The position numbers and the translations under genes are program-made. A stretch of DNA of 64,000 nucleotides from a virus. The notes under the pieces are model-generated. The model searched no databases. It was not told where the DNA came from and saw nothing but the letters and a program-made list of their open reading frames with translations. Positions 34,699-42,615 of the stretch are shown one piece after another. The stretch lies in IMG/VR virus record IMGVR_UViG_3300006923_000020, positions 1-64,000 of that record. One strand, written 5' to 3'. Each line of letters opens with the position of its first letter. The first letter of the stretch is position 1.

Positions 34699-37047
34699 TT
34701 ATTTAATTTTATTGATTTCTTCTTGTAGCGCTATGCCAGGATTCGGCAGTATTGTTTCTGCCCTTCTATAGGGATCCCACATAGAACCAACCGTGTCTTC
34801 TTGATCTATCCAGGGAGGCTTCCCTGCTTTTGCCCGATCTTCCATCACAGGAATTCTCGGTTCGGATGGAATAGTTTCACCAAAGATGGCTCTTGCCTTT
34901 ACTGCCTCACCCCTTGTGATGTATTGCAAGAAGACAAGATGACCAAGAGGATCAACACCCTTACTTTGAGCTTCTTCTATCCCTTTTTCTATTGTGGGAA
35001 GCACCGTAGAAATACTTCTAAACACTGTTCCTCCAGATTGTTCTGCAAGTAGAAGAACCTGAACAATATCTCCCTTCTTTCTTGGATTCCATACTTTCCT
35101 ATCTACAAGAGGTTGTTCTTTCTTTTTTGTTCTTGCTACTGGAGTCGAACCATCTGATTGAAAGACTTTTACCGAATCTGGTGGGGCATAATCAAAACGA
35201 AGTTTTGGATTCTCCCACCCTGAAGGCTGCCCTCTGGTAACAGTTAATGTTGTCACCATGATACCAGGATGATGCCACTCATGAGCAACACCCTCGATAT
35301 AAAATGTCTCATTGCGCGGAGACAATATGTCTAAAGCCATTCCCGGTCTTGCTTTTGGCATCCCCGGAATTACTATTTGTCCCGCCAAATAGTAAGGCTG
35401 GTGTTGATACCAAAGGTCATGAGCCATTATGGTGCGAACAAGAAAATCAAATGCAGCATTTGAATCCATCTTGGCATCACCTGTGAACATAAACTTTGTA
35501 GCAAGTTCATTCACACGTAATCCGTGACGTCTTATTGATTCATGAGTAAAGAGTGGGATCAATCCATCCAGCAGCAGTACGTATTTTTCATGCTGCATTG
35601 GCATCGCTGATTGACTAATTGTCCAAAAGTTAAATGTGTCGTTATCTGAGGTGCCTAGAGATTCCGAGATAATATCAGATGGTCGTATTTCAACTCTGTC
35701 TATATAGCGAGATCCCGAGAACCCCCCATAGGCTGATGTAACCCCTGCCAGTCTTTCTCCTAAATTGGATAATCCCTCTGCACTAAAATCATTCCCCTGC
35801 TCTTGTTTCAAAAAAGACGACACGTCTCTAAAAATCTCATCCCCAAGACCATGTATTTGCAACCGAGGAACACTCGCTGGTTGCTCGGGTGATGAAAAGA
35901 ATATATTGCCATACCGTATATTTCGAGAAGCACCCTTCTTTTTACTAGGTAACTGAAAAACATTATCAACCCAAGAAAAAGGCTTTTCTCTTATAAAAAG
36001 CGTCGGAGTGTATGCAGGACCCTGCCCCCACTCGTCTTTTGCGAATTGCAGCGCTGGTAGCCTGGAGCGTGCCAGAGAGACAAACATCTCATTCATTATA
36101 GGATTCACATTCGACATCATCATTCGCCATACGGAGCCTGTCAGGTCTGTTGTAGGCGAGTTTTGAACCATCCCATCGACATAGGGATCCTCAACTCTTG
36201 AAAAGAAGTCCATCACGGATGACAGAGAATTAGAGGGAACCTCTCCTTTATGCTTCCTCTGTATGCTCTGCAGAATACTCCCTCGTTGCGGACCCGGCTG
36301 TCCTAAACGAACATTGTGAATACCTGCCTGCTCTTCCAATTTTAGACCCAGCTCCAAGAAGTCTTGGAGCCTAGCATCCCTATCCCCTCGAGTATCCAAG
36401 CCTGTTGGGTAATTGTCGGGCATTACAAACTGACCCGCATATCCTAAATATGTAAGAGCAATAGCTCGAGCCAGTGTCGTCGGAGTTCCAGATAGAGGTA
36501 CGTGCTTTGTAAGTGTCGACAAACCCGGCATCATCGCACCAAATAATGTCTTAGGCCCCAGCATCTCGTTATAATAAACGCTGCTTCTTTGAAATGCTTT
36601 AATAAAACCAGAACACGCAATCTCACAACGAACACTCGTTTCACCAGAATCCTTATCCACCACTACTGTTTTGCGAACAGAGTCAATAAATCCAAACAAA
36701 ACTCTATCATTATCTTCAGGTGAGTTTGGTTGTCCTACTACACCAAACCCAATAGGTGAATCGTTTCCTGTAGAGAAATAAACAGAAATCCAATCATTTG
36801 CGAAGAAAATCTCCCACCATGGCAAAGTTGGCAATAGAGTTATCTGCGCTTTGCCAGAACCAAAACCATCTTCGGTCCCACATTTTACAACTGCAGATCC
36901 TACCGTATATCTCCCTGTTCCCAAGTTTCCACGATACCGAGGATGTACAGAATGTGTTGCTATAAAGACATCACAAGTTGAATGATAGTTATGTATCTGA
37001 GAAACATAACGTGAAACTGCATTTTGGAGACTGCTTTGGATTGCCAT
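34699..37047 (-). CDS. Baseplate hub protein (gp27/gpD-like)
   Basis: 782 residues. The N-terminal third carries the beta-barrel style text of hub proteins (AQITLLPTLPWWEIFFANDWISVYFSTGND...RVLFGFIDSVRKTVVVDKDSGETSVRCEIACSGFIKAF). The later part includes FYIEGVAHEWHHPGIMVTTLTVTRG, a typical hub closing strand before the C-terminal extension. Position between tape measure and spike supports the role. The start is coupled to the tape-measure stop (37050). Confidence 0.72.
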   Translation of the reverse strand: MAIQSSLQNAVSRYVSQIHNYHSTCDVFIATHSVHPRYRGNLGTGRYTVGSAVVKCGTEDGFGSGKAQITLLPTLPWWEIFFANDWISVYFSTGNDSPIGFGVVGQPNSPEDNDRVLFGFIDSVRKTVVVDKDSGETSVRCEIACSGFIKAFQRSSVYYNEMLGPKTLFGAMMPGLSTLTKHVPLSGTPTTLARAIALTYLGYAGQFVMPDNYPTGLDTRGDRDARLQDFLELGLKLEEQAGIHNVRLGQPGPQRGSILQSIQRKHKGEVPSNSLSSVMDFFSRVEDPYVDGMVQNSPTTDLTGSVWRMMMSNVNPIMNEMFVSLARSRLPALQFAKDEWGQGPAYTPTLFIREKPFSWVDNVFQLPSKKKGASRNIRYGNIFFSSPEQPASVPRLQIHGLGDEIFRDVSSFLKQEQGNDFSAEGLSNLGERLAGVTSAYGGFSGSRYIDRVEIRPSDIISESLGTSDNDTFNFWTISQSAMPMQHEKYVLLLDGLIPLFTHESIRRHGLRVNELATKFMFTGDAKMDSNAAFDFLVRTIMAHDLWYQHQPYYLAGQIVIPGMPKARPGMALDILSPRNETFYIEGVAHEWHHPGIMVTTLTVTRGQPSGWENPKLRFDYAPPDSVKVFQSDGSTPVARTKKKEQPLVDRKVWNPRKKGDIVQVLLLAEQSGGTVFRSISTVLPTIEKGIEEAQSKGVDPLGHLVFLQYITRGEAVKARAIFGETIPSEPRIPVMEDRAKAGKPPWIDQEDTVGSMWDPYRRAETILPNPGIALQEEINKIK

Positions 37048-37049
37048 CG

Positions 37050-39143
37050 TTATTTTTCTGCACCACCCTTTCTCACAACACCCACACCCTTTCCATAAAC
37101 CTTTACATCGACCTGTTTATTCTTTTTTAGAGTTCTATATATGCTCGTTAATAATCGAAGCATTTTTTCTAAACCTGTAGCACTTCCTTTGTCTATAGGC
37201 ATACTGCCTATAGTGCCATACTTAGCTACTATCTTATGTGTATTTTGAGTAGTGTAAGGAAGTTGACTATAGGCTTCGGTTACCATTTTCTTCGATTTCT
37301 CCAGACCAAAACGTTGAAGCATATCCATTGCCCCTCCTCTTGAAAGTCCTCTGCTTATATCTACTTCTGTTCCGGACTTCTCATTGTACACATTAAGGAA
37401 CGCTCCCCACCCATTGCTCATACCAGAGAACATATTGCTAGAACCACTATACGCTTTTGCAAAAGCACCAATCCCTTGCAAAAGCTTTGTCACCGATCCA
37501 GAAATCGCCTGTATGCCTGTTCGCACAGGCCCTGCAATGGCTCTCATTCCATCTCTAATTAGAGGAACGAGGGTTTTTATATCTTCGAACATTGGTCCCA
37601 CCATGTGAAGCATCGATTGCTGGATGCTATCAATCGAGAACAATGTATCCAGCTGATTAGAACCAAGATTGGCCATTCGATCAAAACGTTTTGCCAAAAT
37701 AGCTGGGAATCCTCCAAACTTCTTCATCGCTGCCCACGCTTCCCTTTCTGCCCTGGGTCGGCTCTCTGCTTTTTCTTTCTCCTTTATGTCTTGAATCTTT
37801 TGTCTCGCTTCTTCAGGCGAAAGCTTTCCTTGCTTCTGCTGCAGATAAACCTTGCTAAACTCTTCTGCCATATGGATTGAACCCATCCCCATCCCTTTGA
37901 ATGCAAGCTTACCCGCATCCGACAAACCTCCTTGCTTGTTTGACCCATACTCACTGCGAAGCTGCTCCATGATTGCCATCATGTTGCCACCACCCGCCCC
38001 TTGTTCCTGACGCTTCAACACGTCAATGAGACCGGCTCCCTTGCCAAACCCAAAGGCCCTCATCGCAAAGGCTTGTTGGACTCCTGTGGCTCCCTGGATA
38101 GCGGAATGCGCCTGAGCCAAAGCCCCACCCGCAAAACGTCCCCTCATTCCTCCCAGTTGTAGTCGCGCCAACTCTTCGGCAAATCCCTTGTAGCCATCTT
38201 TACCAGGAGTAATCCGTATCTGCTGTTCAGATAGTTGATTAGCCGCCGCGAGAAACTCTCCGATCCTTGCGCGTTCGAGTCCGGTCTCAACTCCTAAAGC
38301 CAAGGATTCAGATATTGTTCGCATCATGGCGTCAGAACCTGCACCCCCTCTCAGGTTCTGGCGAGACATAATGCCTCCACCAAAAGCTAAGGATTCTTGA
38401 CCCAATCCTCGCATTAGCTTTAGAGCATTTCTTCCTCCTCTTCTCCCTCCAGTAATTCCCTGTCTAGCCGCATTTGCTTGAATCTGCGCAGCTTCCGCAG
38501 AGTTATATGCATAGTCCGCTCCGTGAGCATACTTTGCTTTTGGGCCTAAAACCGCGCTTCCTTCCATTCTTGCCCTGGTTTGCTTCTCATAAGATCCTAT
38601 CGCTTCTCGGAAAGCAGAAACAAGAAATCCTAAAATACTACCCGCACCAAAGACACCCGCTTTTATTGCATTCCGGCTAGTCCATCCACCCGCAGTTTTA
38701 GCACCTCGGGCCATCCGACCACCAATGCCAACCTTACCCACACCAGGACCACGACCACCACCACCACCTGATTGATGTCGACGCTTGGATGCAGCATATC
38801 TCTCGTCTGCCTTCCTTGCTTTATCAGCACTGTCCATCAATTTGTTAAATTGTTGTTCCGCAGTCCTCGCTTCTTTTCCCAGAGCCTGAACAGTCTGTTG
38901 CATACCACGCAGACCCTGCTGCGCCTGTTGGCCTTGACGACGTACATTTTGCTTCATTCCCTTCCTTGAAGGAAACATCACTTGACCAAGAACTCCAGAA
39001 TTACCACCACTACGATCCATATAGCTCATTGTGGTCTGCACAGTTCTCCTGGCAGAACGTAGAAAATTTTGTCTCGCCATCCTTTCCGACGCTGCGTCTA
39101 GCGTCAATATAAGAGGTACTTCAATTCCTTCTTTCGTAGCCAT
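37050..39143 (-). CDS. Tape-measure protein candidate
   Basis: About 697 residues from ATG 39143 (GAGGA upstream; an in-frame start at 39161 is less likely). Helix-rich, Gln/Gly/Arg-rich N-terminus (QQAQQGLRGMQQTVQALGKEARTAEQQFNKLMDSADKARKADERY), a glycine-rich basic linker (SGGGGGRGPGVGKVGIGGRMARGAK), a hydrophobic stretch (AGVFGAGSILGFLVSAF) and further helices. Place between chaperones and hub is diagnostic. It is short for a jumbo phage, predicting a tail of about 100 nm if the usual 0.15 nm per residue applies. Confidence 0.7.
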   Translation of the reverse strand: MATKEGIEVPLILTLDAASERMARQNFLRSARRTVQTTMSYMDRSGGNSGVLGQVMFPSRKGMKQNVRRQGQQAQQGLRGMQQTVQALGKEARTAEQQFNKLMDSADKARKADERYAASKRRHQSGGGGGRGPGVGKVGIGGRMARGAKTAGGWTSRNAIKAGVFGAGSILGFLVSAFREAIGSYEKQTRARMEGSAVLGPKAKYAHGADYAYNSAEAAQIQANAARQGITGGRRGGRNALKLMRGLGQESLAFGGGIMSRQNLRGGAGSDAMMRTISESLALGVETGLERARIGEFLAAANQLSEQQIRITPGKDGYKGFAEELARLQLGGMRGRFAGGALAQAHSAIQGATGVQQAFAMRAFGFGKGAGLIDVLKRQEQGAGGGNMMAIMEQLRSEYGSNKQGGLSDAGKLAFKGMGMGSIHMAEEFSKVYLQQKQGKLSPEEARQKIQDIKEKEKAESRPRAEREAWAAMKKFGGFPAILAKRFDRMANLGSNQLDTLFSIDSIQQSMLHMVGPMFEDIKTLVPLIRDGMRAIAGPVRTGIQAISGSVTKLLQGIGAFAKAYSGSSNMFSGMSNGWGAFLNVYNEKSGTEVDISRGLSRGGAMDMLQRFGLEKSKKMVTEAYSQLPYTTQNTHKIVAKYGTIGSMPIDKGSATGLEKMLRLLTSIYRTLKKNKQVDVKVYGKGVGVVRKGGAEK

Positions 39144-39164
39144 AACAAATCCTCGAATCAATAA

Positions 39165-39185
39165 AAACTTTAGAGTCTAAAGATT
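39165..39185. repeat. Dispersed 21-bp palindrome (outer mismatch, G centre) with a degenerate partner
   Basis: Core intact, 21 nt upstream of the tape-measure ATG. A second, degenerate copy (TTCTTTAGACCCCAAAGATA) lies at 39223-39243, just past the nuclease-gene stop, so this gap has two. Confidence 0.88.
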
Positions 39186-39246
39186 CAATCCGGAAATATG
39201 GAAGAAAGACTAACCAGAATGAATTCTTTAGACCCCAAAGATATAT

Positions 39247-39672
39247 TTAAGCATATTCTACTGCATGACCTTGACCGATCATCCAGTAATTAACGTACTT
39301 ATAGCCTTCACCATCTTCTAGGAAAACATGGATGATATATCTCCCATATTTCCCCGCTTTATCTTTTTCAGACCTGATAATGACTTCCTTGCCTTCGATC
39401 AAGTCTTGTAAAGCCTCCTTTGCCAGAAGTCCCTTCTCTCTTTCCTCGCCGCGAAGTTCCCATGCATCAATACCCGCCAAACGCACGGTCTGATCTCGAA
39501 GCCAAACACCAAACCCCAATGAAATATCAAGTTTGACCGTATCTCCATCATATACAGATGTACAAAGCGCTCTGTATACATAGAAATCATTTTGATCCGG
39601 TGGCGATGTTTCGGCATCTCTTTCCCTCTGTGGAAAAATTGTTTGAGATGCGTTTGGCAACAATCCTGACAT
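39247..39672 (-). CDS. Staphylococcal-nuclease-fold (TNase) protein
   Basis: 141 residues. The full SNase pattern is present: SVYDGDTVKLDI (Asp42/Asp44), VRLAGIDAWELRG (Arg64, Glu72), GLLAKEALQDLIEGKEVII, KYGRYIIHV (Arg111) and a C-terminal VNYWMIGQGHAVEY. Counterparts of the Ca2+ ligands and both catalytic arginines can be seen, so an active Ca2+-dependent nuclease is expected. GGAG precedes the ATG. It sits between the tail chaperones and the tape measure. There is no signal peptide; it may be a virion enzyme or act on host DNA. Confidence 0.8.
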   Translation of the reverse strand: MSGLLPNASQTIFPQRERDAETSPPDQNDFYVYRALCTSVYDGDTVKLDISLGFGVWLRDQTVRLAGIDAWELRGEEREKGLLAKEALQDLIEGKEVIIRSEKDKAGKYGRYIIHVFLEDGEGYKYVNYWMIGQGHAVEYA

Positions 39673-39683
39673 TTTGTCTACTC

Positions 39684-40151
39684 CTATTTCACAGCACCGA
39701 TTGAATTCATAAACTCATCGAATTGCTCGGGGGGGATATTCCCTATAGCCGCATTATACCTGTCGGAAACTCTATCCACTGGCATGTCTCTGAAGTCCAT
39801 GTCTTCCTCTAATTTCCCATGAGATCTTTCCAGTTCATAAAGCTCTGCTGCTTCTCCCGTATATCGATCTCGGGCTTTTGGAATATAGATGGCTTCTCCG
39901 GTTTCTTCGTATTGTTTTTGAGCTAAGTGTCGAACTCTGGCGTCAAATCTTTTTGTTGACTCATCTTCACCTTCATCCAAGTCTGGCTCTATTCCCATAG
40001 CAAACTGACGTTCCCACTTGTCAAAGAGAGGATCTCCCGTAAGCGAAAGTTCGTATCCAAGGTGTCGGAGCCGTACCTTACGAGCCAACTCTTCATCGAA
40101 CATATAGAGGTCTTCTAAATACTCAACTATCAAATCAGCCTGCTGGCTCAT
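39684..40151 (-). CDS. Tail-assembly chaperone, second (shifted) frame
   Basis: 155 residues from ATG 40151; the frame is open further upstream to at least 40268. It overlaps the end of the preceding gene by 17 nt from this ATG. The protein is acidic and helical (DLIVEYLEDLYMFDEELARKVRLRHLGYELS). Overlapping frames just upstream of a tape-measure gene are the hallmark of tail-assembly chaperone pairs made by programmed frameshift. It may be made as a fusion with the first frame, independently from the ATG, or both. Confidence 0.65.
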   Translation of the reverse strand: MSQQADLIVEYLEDLYMFDEELARKVRLRHLGYELSLTGDPLFDKWERQFAMGIEPDLDEGEDESTKRFDARVRHLAQKQYEETGEAIYIPKARDRYTGEAAELYELERSHGKLEEDMDFRDMPVDRVSDRYNAAIGNIPPEQFDEFMNSIGAVK

Positions 40152-40911
40152 CCCCCATGACGGGTGTGTTATCGGAAGTTGGTATTTCTTCGTCCACCAA
40201 ATCCTCAAGAGCGTTAGATGGTTCGGCTCTGTGATGTTCCTGATCGCTATGGCTTCCGCCATCTCCATGCTCTGGTTCTCTGGAATTAAGGATGCTTGCG
40301 CGAAAGGGGTCTACCAAGGCGGCTTTCTCGTAGATTAAATCTATGAGTTCCATATGGTAGACATTACCTCCTATTATCTGGTTGTTATACCAAGGGGGAC
40401 ATTGCGTGATGGTGTATAAAAGAAAGCACATCCTGTCCGCAAGCTCATCCACACCATCTGGAATTCCCCACCCCGGATTAGTTGGATCGTAGTAATACCC
40501 ATTCAGCATCGAGCCTTTGCGAGATTGTATGAGCAGTTGAGTGAAGACATTAGGGCGAACCACAGTGAAAGACCCCACATAATGAATTCCTTCTATGGTG
40601 ACATTAAGCTCAAACTGCCGCTCTAATTGAACCTTTGAAACAATGCTTCGCTTTGAATGGTCCAGGGGATGAGGGTTGGCTGGTGGTAGCCCCGTTTGGG
40701 GATGTCCGTAGGGAGACGGTTGCGTGTTTTGGGGCGGATGCCCACCCCATGCACCAGGAGGTTGTTGCCCTTGTGGAGGATATGGTTGTTGCCCTTGTGG
40801 AGGATATGGTTGTTGCCCTTGTGGAGGATATGGTTGTTGTTGGTATTGTCCCTGTTGAGGGGGATACCCTCCAGGATACTGTCCGGGTTTTCCACTTTGG
40901 CCATGGTTCAT
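40135..40911 (-). CDS. Tail-assembly chaperone, first frame, with Pro/Gln-rich N-terminus
   Basis: 258 residues. The first 85 residues are a low-complexity Gly/Pro/Gln/Tyr region with YPPQGQQP repeated, unusual for this protein class. The rest is a folded domain (VQLERQFELNVTIEGIHYVGSFTVVRPNVFTQLLIQ) ending in an acidic tail. AGGAG precedes the ATG. It overlaps the next frame, with a GGGGG run at the overlap. Position downstream of the tube-like gene and upstream of the tape measure fits gpG-like chaperones. Confidence 0.65.
   Translation of the reverse strand: MNHGQSGKPGQYPGGYPPQQGQYQQQPYPPQGQQPYPPQGQQPYPPQGQQPPGAWGGHPPQNTQPSPYGHPQTGLPPANPHPLDHSKRSIVSKVQLERQFELNVTIEGIHYVGSFTVVRPNVFTQLLIQSRKGSMLNGYYYDPTNPGWGIPDGVDELADRMCFLLYTITQCPPWYNNQIIGGNVYHMELIDLIYEKAALVDPFRASILNSREPEHGDGGSHSDQEHHRAEPSNALEDLVDEEIPTSDNTPVMGDEPAG
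40149..40158 (-). promoter_or_regulatory. Possible +1 frameshift site (ATG GGG G ATG)
   Basis: Minus strand reads GTC ATG GGG GAT GAG in the first frame. If the glycine tRNA on GGG slips one base forward it still pairs with GGG, and the next codon is ATG AGC CAG of the second frame. The first frame ends five codons later. The same GGGGG could instead serve as a Shine-Dalgarno for that ATG, though only 0-1 nt apart. Confidence 0.4.
40761..40832. repeat. 24-bp unit, three tandem copies in coding sequence
   Basis: Three identical 24-bp units in a row, followed by a partial one, encode the YPPQGQQP repeats in the chaperone N-terminus. Perfect identity suggests recent expansion. Confidence 0.9.
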
Positions 40912-40955
40912 TTTGGGATCTCCTGATCGACGAAAGAAAGATCTTCTCTTTCTTC

Positions 40956-41369
40956 TTAAATTGTGGACTCGTCAATGCAACGAGTTGCAACAAAGGCGAC
41001 GTTCTCGGTAACAATACCTCGAGCCGCCATATCAAAGTTCTTTGTAGTAGCTTTCACACCAATGAAGTGATAAGCCGTCCTTCCTGTCGCAGATTCTTCG
41101 ACGGAAGCGGTTAAAGCACCATTTGTCAGAATGTTTGTGTGAATTGGGAAGATGCCGAGGTTTTTCAGAGATTTCGTGAGGACACGAAACACATTGGCGT
41201 TGAGCGATGTTCGATATCCCACCTCGACATACTCGAGAACCTCAACAAAGTCTAGAACATCGACAGGCTCCATGTCGACGCTTTCTTCACCAGAAACACC
41301 ACCCGCATAGGCGACCTTCTGACCATTGATCTTGAAACGACTGCGAACGCCTGCAAATACTTCTGCCAT
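40956..41369 (-). CDS. Tail tube-like virion protein
   Basis: 137 residues, AAGGAG upstream. Text such as FAGVRSRFKINGQKVAYAGGVSGEESVDMEPVDVLDFVEVLEYVEVGYRTSLNANVFRV and ILTNGALTASVEESATGRTAYHFIGVKATTKNFDMAARGIVTENVAFVATRCID is compact beta-structure of the size of phage tail tube subunits. It lies between the CsrA gene and the chaperones, the expected place for a tube. Assignment is by size, fold look and position. Confidence 0.6.
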   Translation of the reverse strand: MAEVFAGVRSRFKINGQKVAYAGGVSGEESVDMEPVDVLDFVEVLEYVEVGYRTSLNANVFRVLTKSLKNLGIFPIHTNILTNGALTASVEESATGRTAYHFIGVKATTKNFDMAARGIVTENVAFVATRCIDESTI

Positions 41370-41478
41370 CTTGTTTTCTCCTTGAAGAAAAAAACATATT
41401 CATAACAACCCATAAGGACCTACAAAAAAAGGATTGGTATGAATACGTATGTGGAGATGTCGGGGATAGTTTAGAGAT

Positions 41479-41514
41479 GAATGGGGAGTCGCGAGAGACT
41501 CATGGAACCCATTC
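41479..41514. promoter_or_regulatory. Strong two-step stem-loop between csrA and tube-like gene
   Basis: GAATGGG (41479-41485) pairs with CCCATTC (41508-41514) and, inside, GAGTC (41486-41490) pairs with GACTC (41497-41501) around a 6-nt loop. No T-run follows on the minus strand, so it is not a plain terminator. It lies in a 205-nt gap and could be an mRNA-stability or processing structure for the abundant tube transcript. Confidence 0.5.
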
Positions 41515-41574
41515 TTTGGGGGGAGGCGCAACCGAGAGGGATTCGTGGGAGATGATGTGCCCTAGAGAAGCAGC

Positions 41575-41763
41575 CTACTGGGAGGGGTCGTTTGGGTCTG
41601 TTGTGCTTTCTTGCTTTTGGAGAAGTTCTTCTCTGTAGATACTGACATCCTTTGGGGCCTTAACCCCAAGCCTCACGGTCTTTCTCGTTATGGCTTTGAC
41701 TTCGATGACAATATCTCCATTGATAATGATTCTTTCTCCAACCTTCCTTGTCAACGTGAGCAT
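41575..41763 (-). CDS. csrA: CsrA/RsmA RNA-binding translational regulator
   Basis: 62 residues, full length for the family. MLTLTRKVGERIIINGDIVIEV is the canonical N-terminus, followed by RLGVKAPKDVSIYREELL. The RNA-contact positions Leu4, Arg6, Val40, Ile42 and Arg44 are kept. AAGGAAGG precedes the ATG. CsrA dimers bind GGA in mRNA leaders. This copy lies between two tail genes, 29 nt after the preceding one, so it should be expressed with late genes. It may redirect host translation or tune phage mRNAs. Confidence 0.95.
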   Translation of the reverse strand: MLTLTRKVGERIIINGDIVIEVKAITRKTVRLGVKAPKDVSIYREELLQKQESTTDPNDPSQ

Positions 41764-41792
41764 TTGCCTTCCTTGGCACTGGAGGATGTTAT

Positions 41793-42332
41793 CTATCCGA
41801 AAACTTGGACTTTGTGTCGCTTGTCGTCGGCAAGGGCTCCAGGATGGATGGTGATGTAGTTGGCGTTGGTCTCCGCGATATTGTTGAGGCGAATCAACGA
41901 ATTTTCAAAAGTCCAAGTGGGAGTGGCCCCAAGGACGCCTTTGATGCAGAAGTCTTTGATCGCCGCAAGACCCATACCCCAAGCTTTGATATAAATCTCG
42001 CTAGTGGTTGTATCTTTTTCGATAAAGACGATAACCAGTTTGGGTTCAAAGCCGCAGTCGATTTCGAGCGTATCGGTGTGTCGGAGATCTTTGGTCACAT
42101 TCGGAGAAGCGGATGTGTCCAAGACTTTCGTTACATCCGTGTGCGTGTTCACACCTACCACTAGGTCGCAGACGAGTTCGAACTCAATCTTTTGTTCATG
42201 TTTTCCCATAATACTCGCGAGGAAGCGAGCATCGACTTCGGGTGTTCCGCCAGGACCATCTCCGTGATCGCGGAGATTTGCGAGAAAACTACTGTGTTCG
42301 CCACCATGCGGGACAAGACGTGTGTTTGCCAT
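41793..42332 (-). CDS. Virion protein after the sheath (tube candidate)
   Basis: 179 residues from ATG 42332 (AAGGAG 8 nt upstream); in-frame starts up to 42359 are less likely. A beta-rich protein (IEFELVCDLVVGVNTHTDVTK; LEIDCGFEPKLVIVFIEKDTTTSEIYIKAWGMGLAAIKDF). Directly downstream of the sheath gene, where tail tubes usually lie, so it competes with 40956-41369 for that role. Confidence 0.55.
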   Translation of the reverse strand: MANTRLVPHGGEHSSFLANLRDHGDGPGGTPEVDARFLASIMGKHEQKIEFELVCDLVVGVNTHTDVTKVLDTSASPNVTKDLRHTDTLEIDCGFEPKLVIVFIEKDTTTSEIYIKAWGMGLAAIKDFCIKGVLGATPTWTFENSLIRLNNIAETNANYITIHPGALADDKRHKVQVFG

Positions 42333-42481
42333 GAGAGACTCCTTGATATCGTGCAACAATCGCCCGCATCAAAATAACAGGCGGATTTGATCAAAAATGA
42401 CCAACTCGCGAAGATCATTTCTAGATCTTCAATTATGCATTCAAGCTATGGGAAAAAAAGAATCCCGTCAAGAAATAACGA

Positions 42482-42502
42482 AATCTTTAGACTCTAAAGT
42501 TT
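42482..42502. repeat. Dispersed 21-bp palindrome (outer mismatch, C centre)
   Basis: Core intact; the right arm ends TTT. It lies 150 nt upstream of the next start and about 40 nt downstream (leftward) of a clear intrinsic terminator, so here palindrome and terminator are separate elements. Confidence 0.88.
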
Positions 42503-42540
42503 TATTTTCCGCACCTGCAATGAAAATAAACTTTAATAAG

Positions 42541-42588
42541 CAAAGCCCCTATTAAAGTTCTAAGGAGAAAAACTTAATAAGGGCTTTG
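42541..42588 (-). terminator. Intrinsic terminator after the sheath gene
   Basis: CAAAGCCC and TATTAAAGTT pair with AACTTAATA and GGGCTTTG (a long stem, one extra C, about 11-nt loop), 28 nt past the sheath stop, followed on the minus strand by a T-rich stretch. A conventional Rho-independent terminator for a highly expressed gene. Confidence 0.75.
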
Positions 42589-42615
42589 TGCGAACAGATT
42601 CTAATATTTTGTTGG

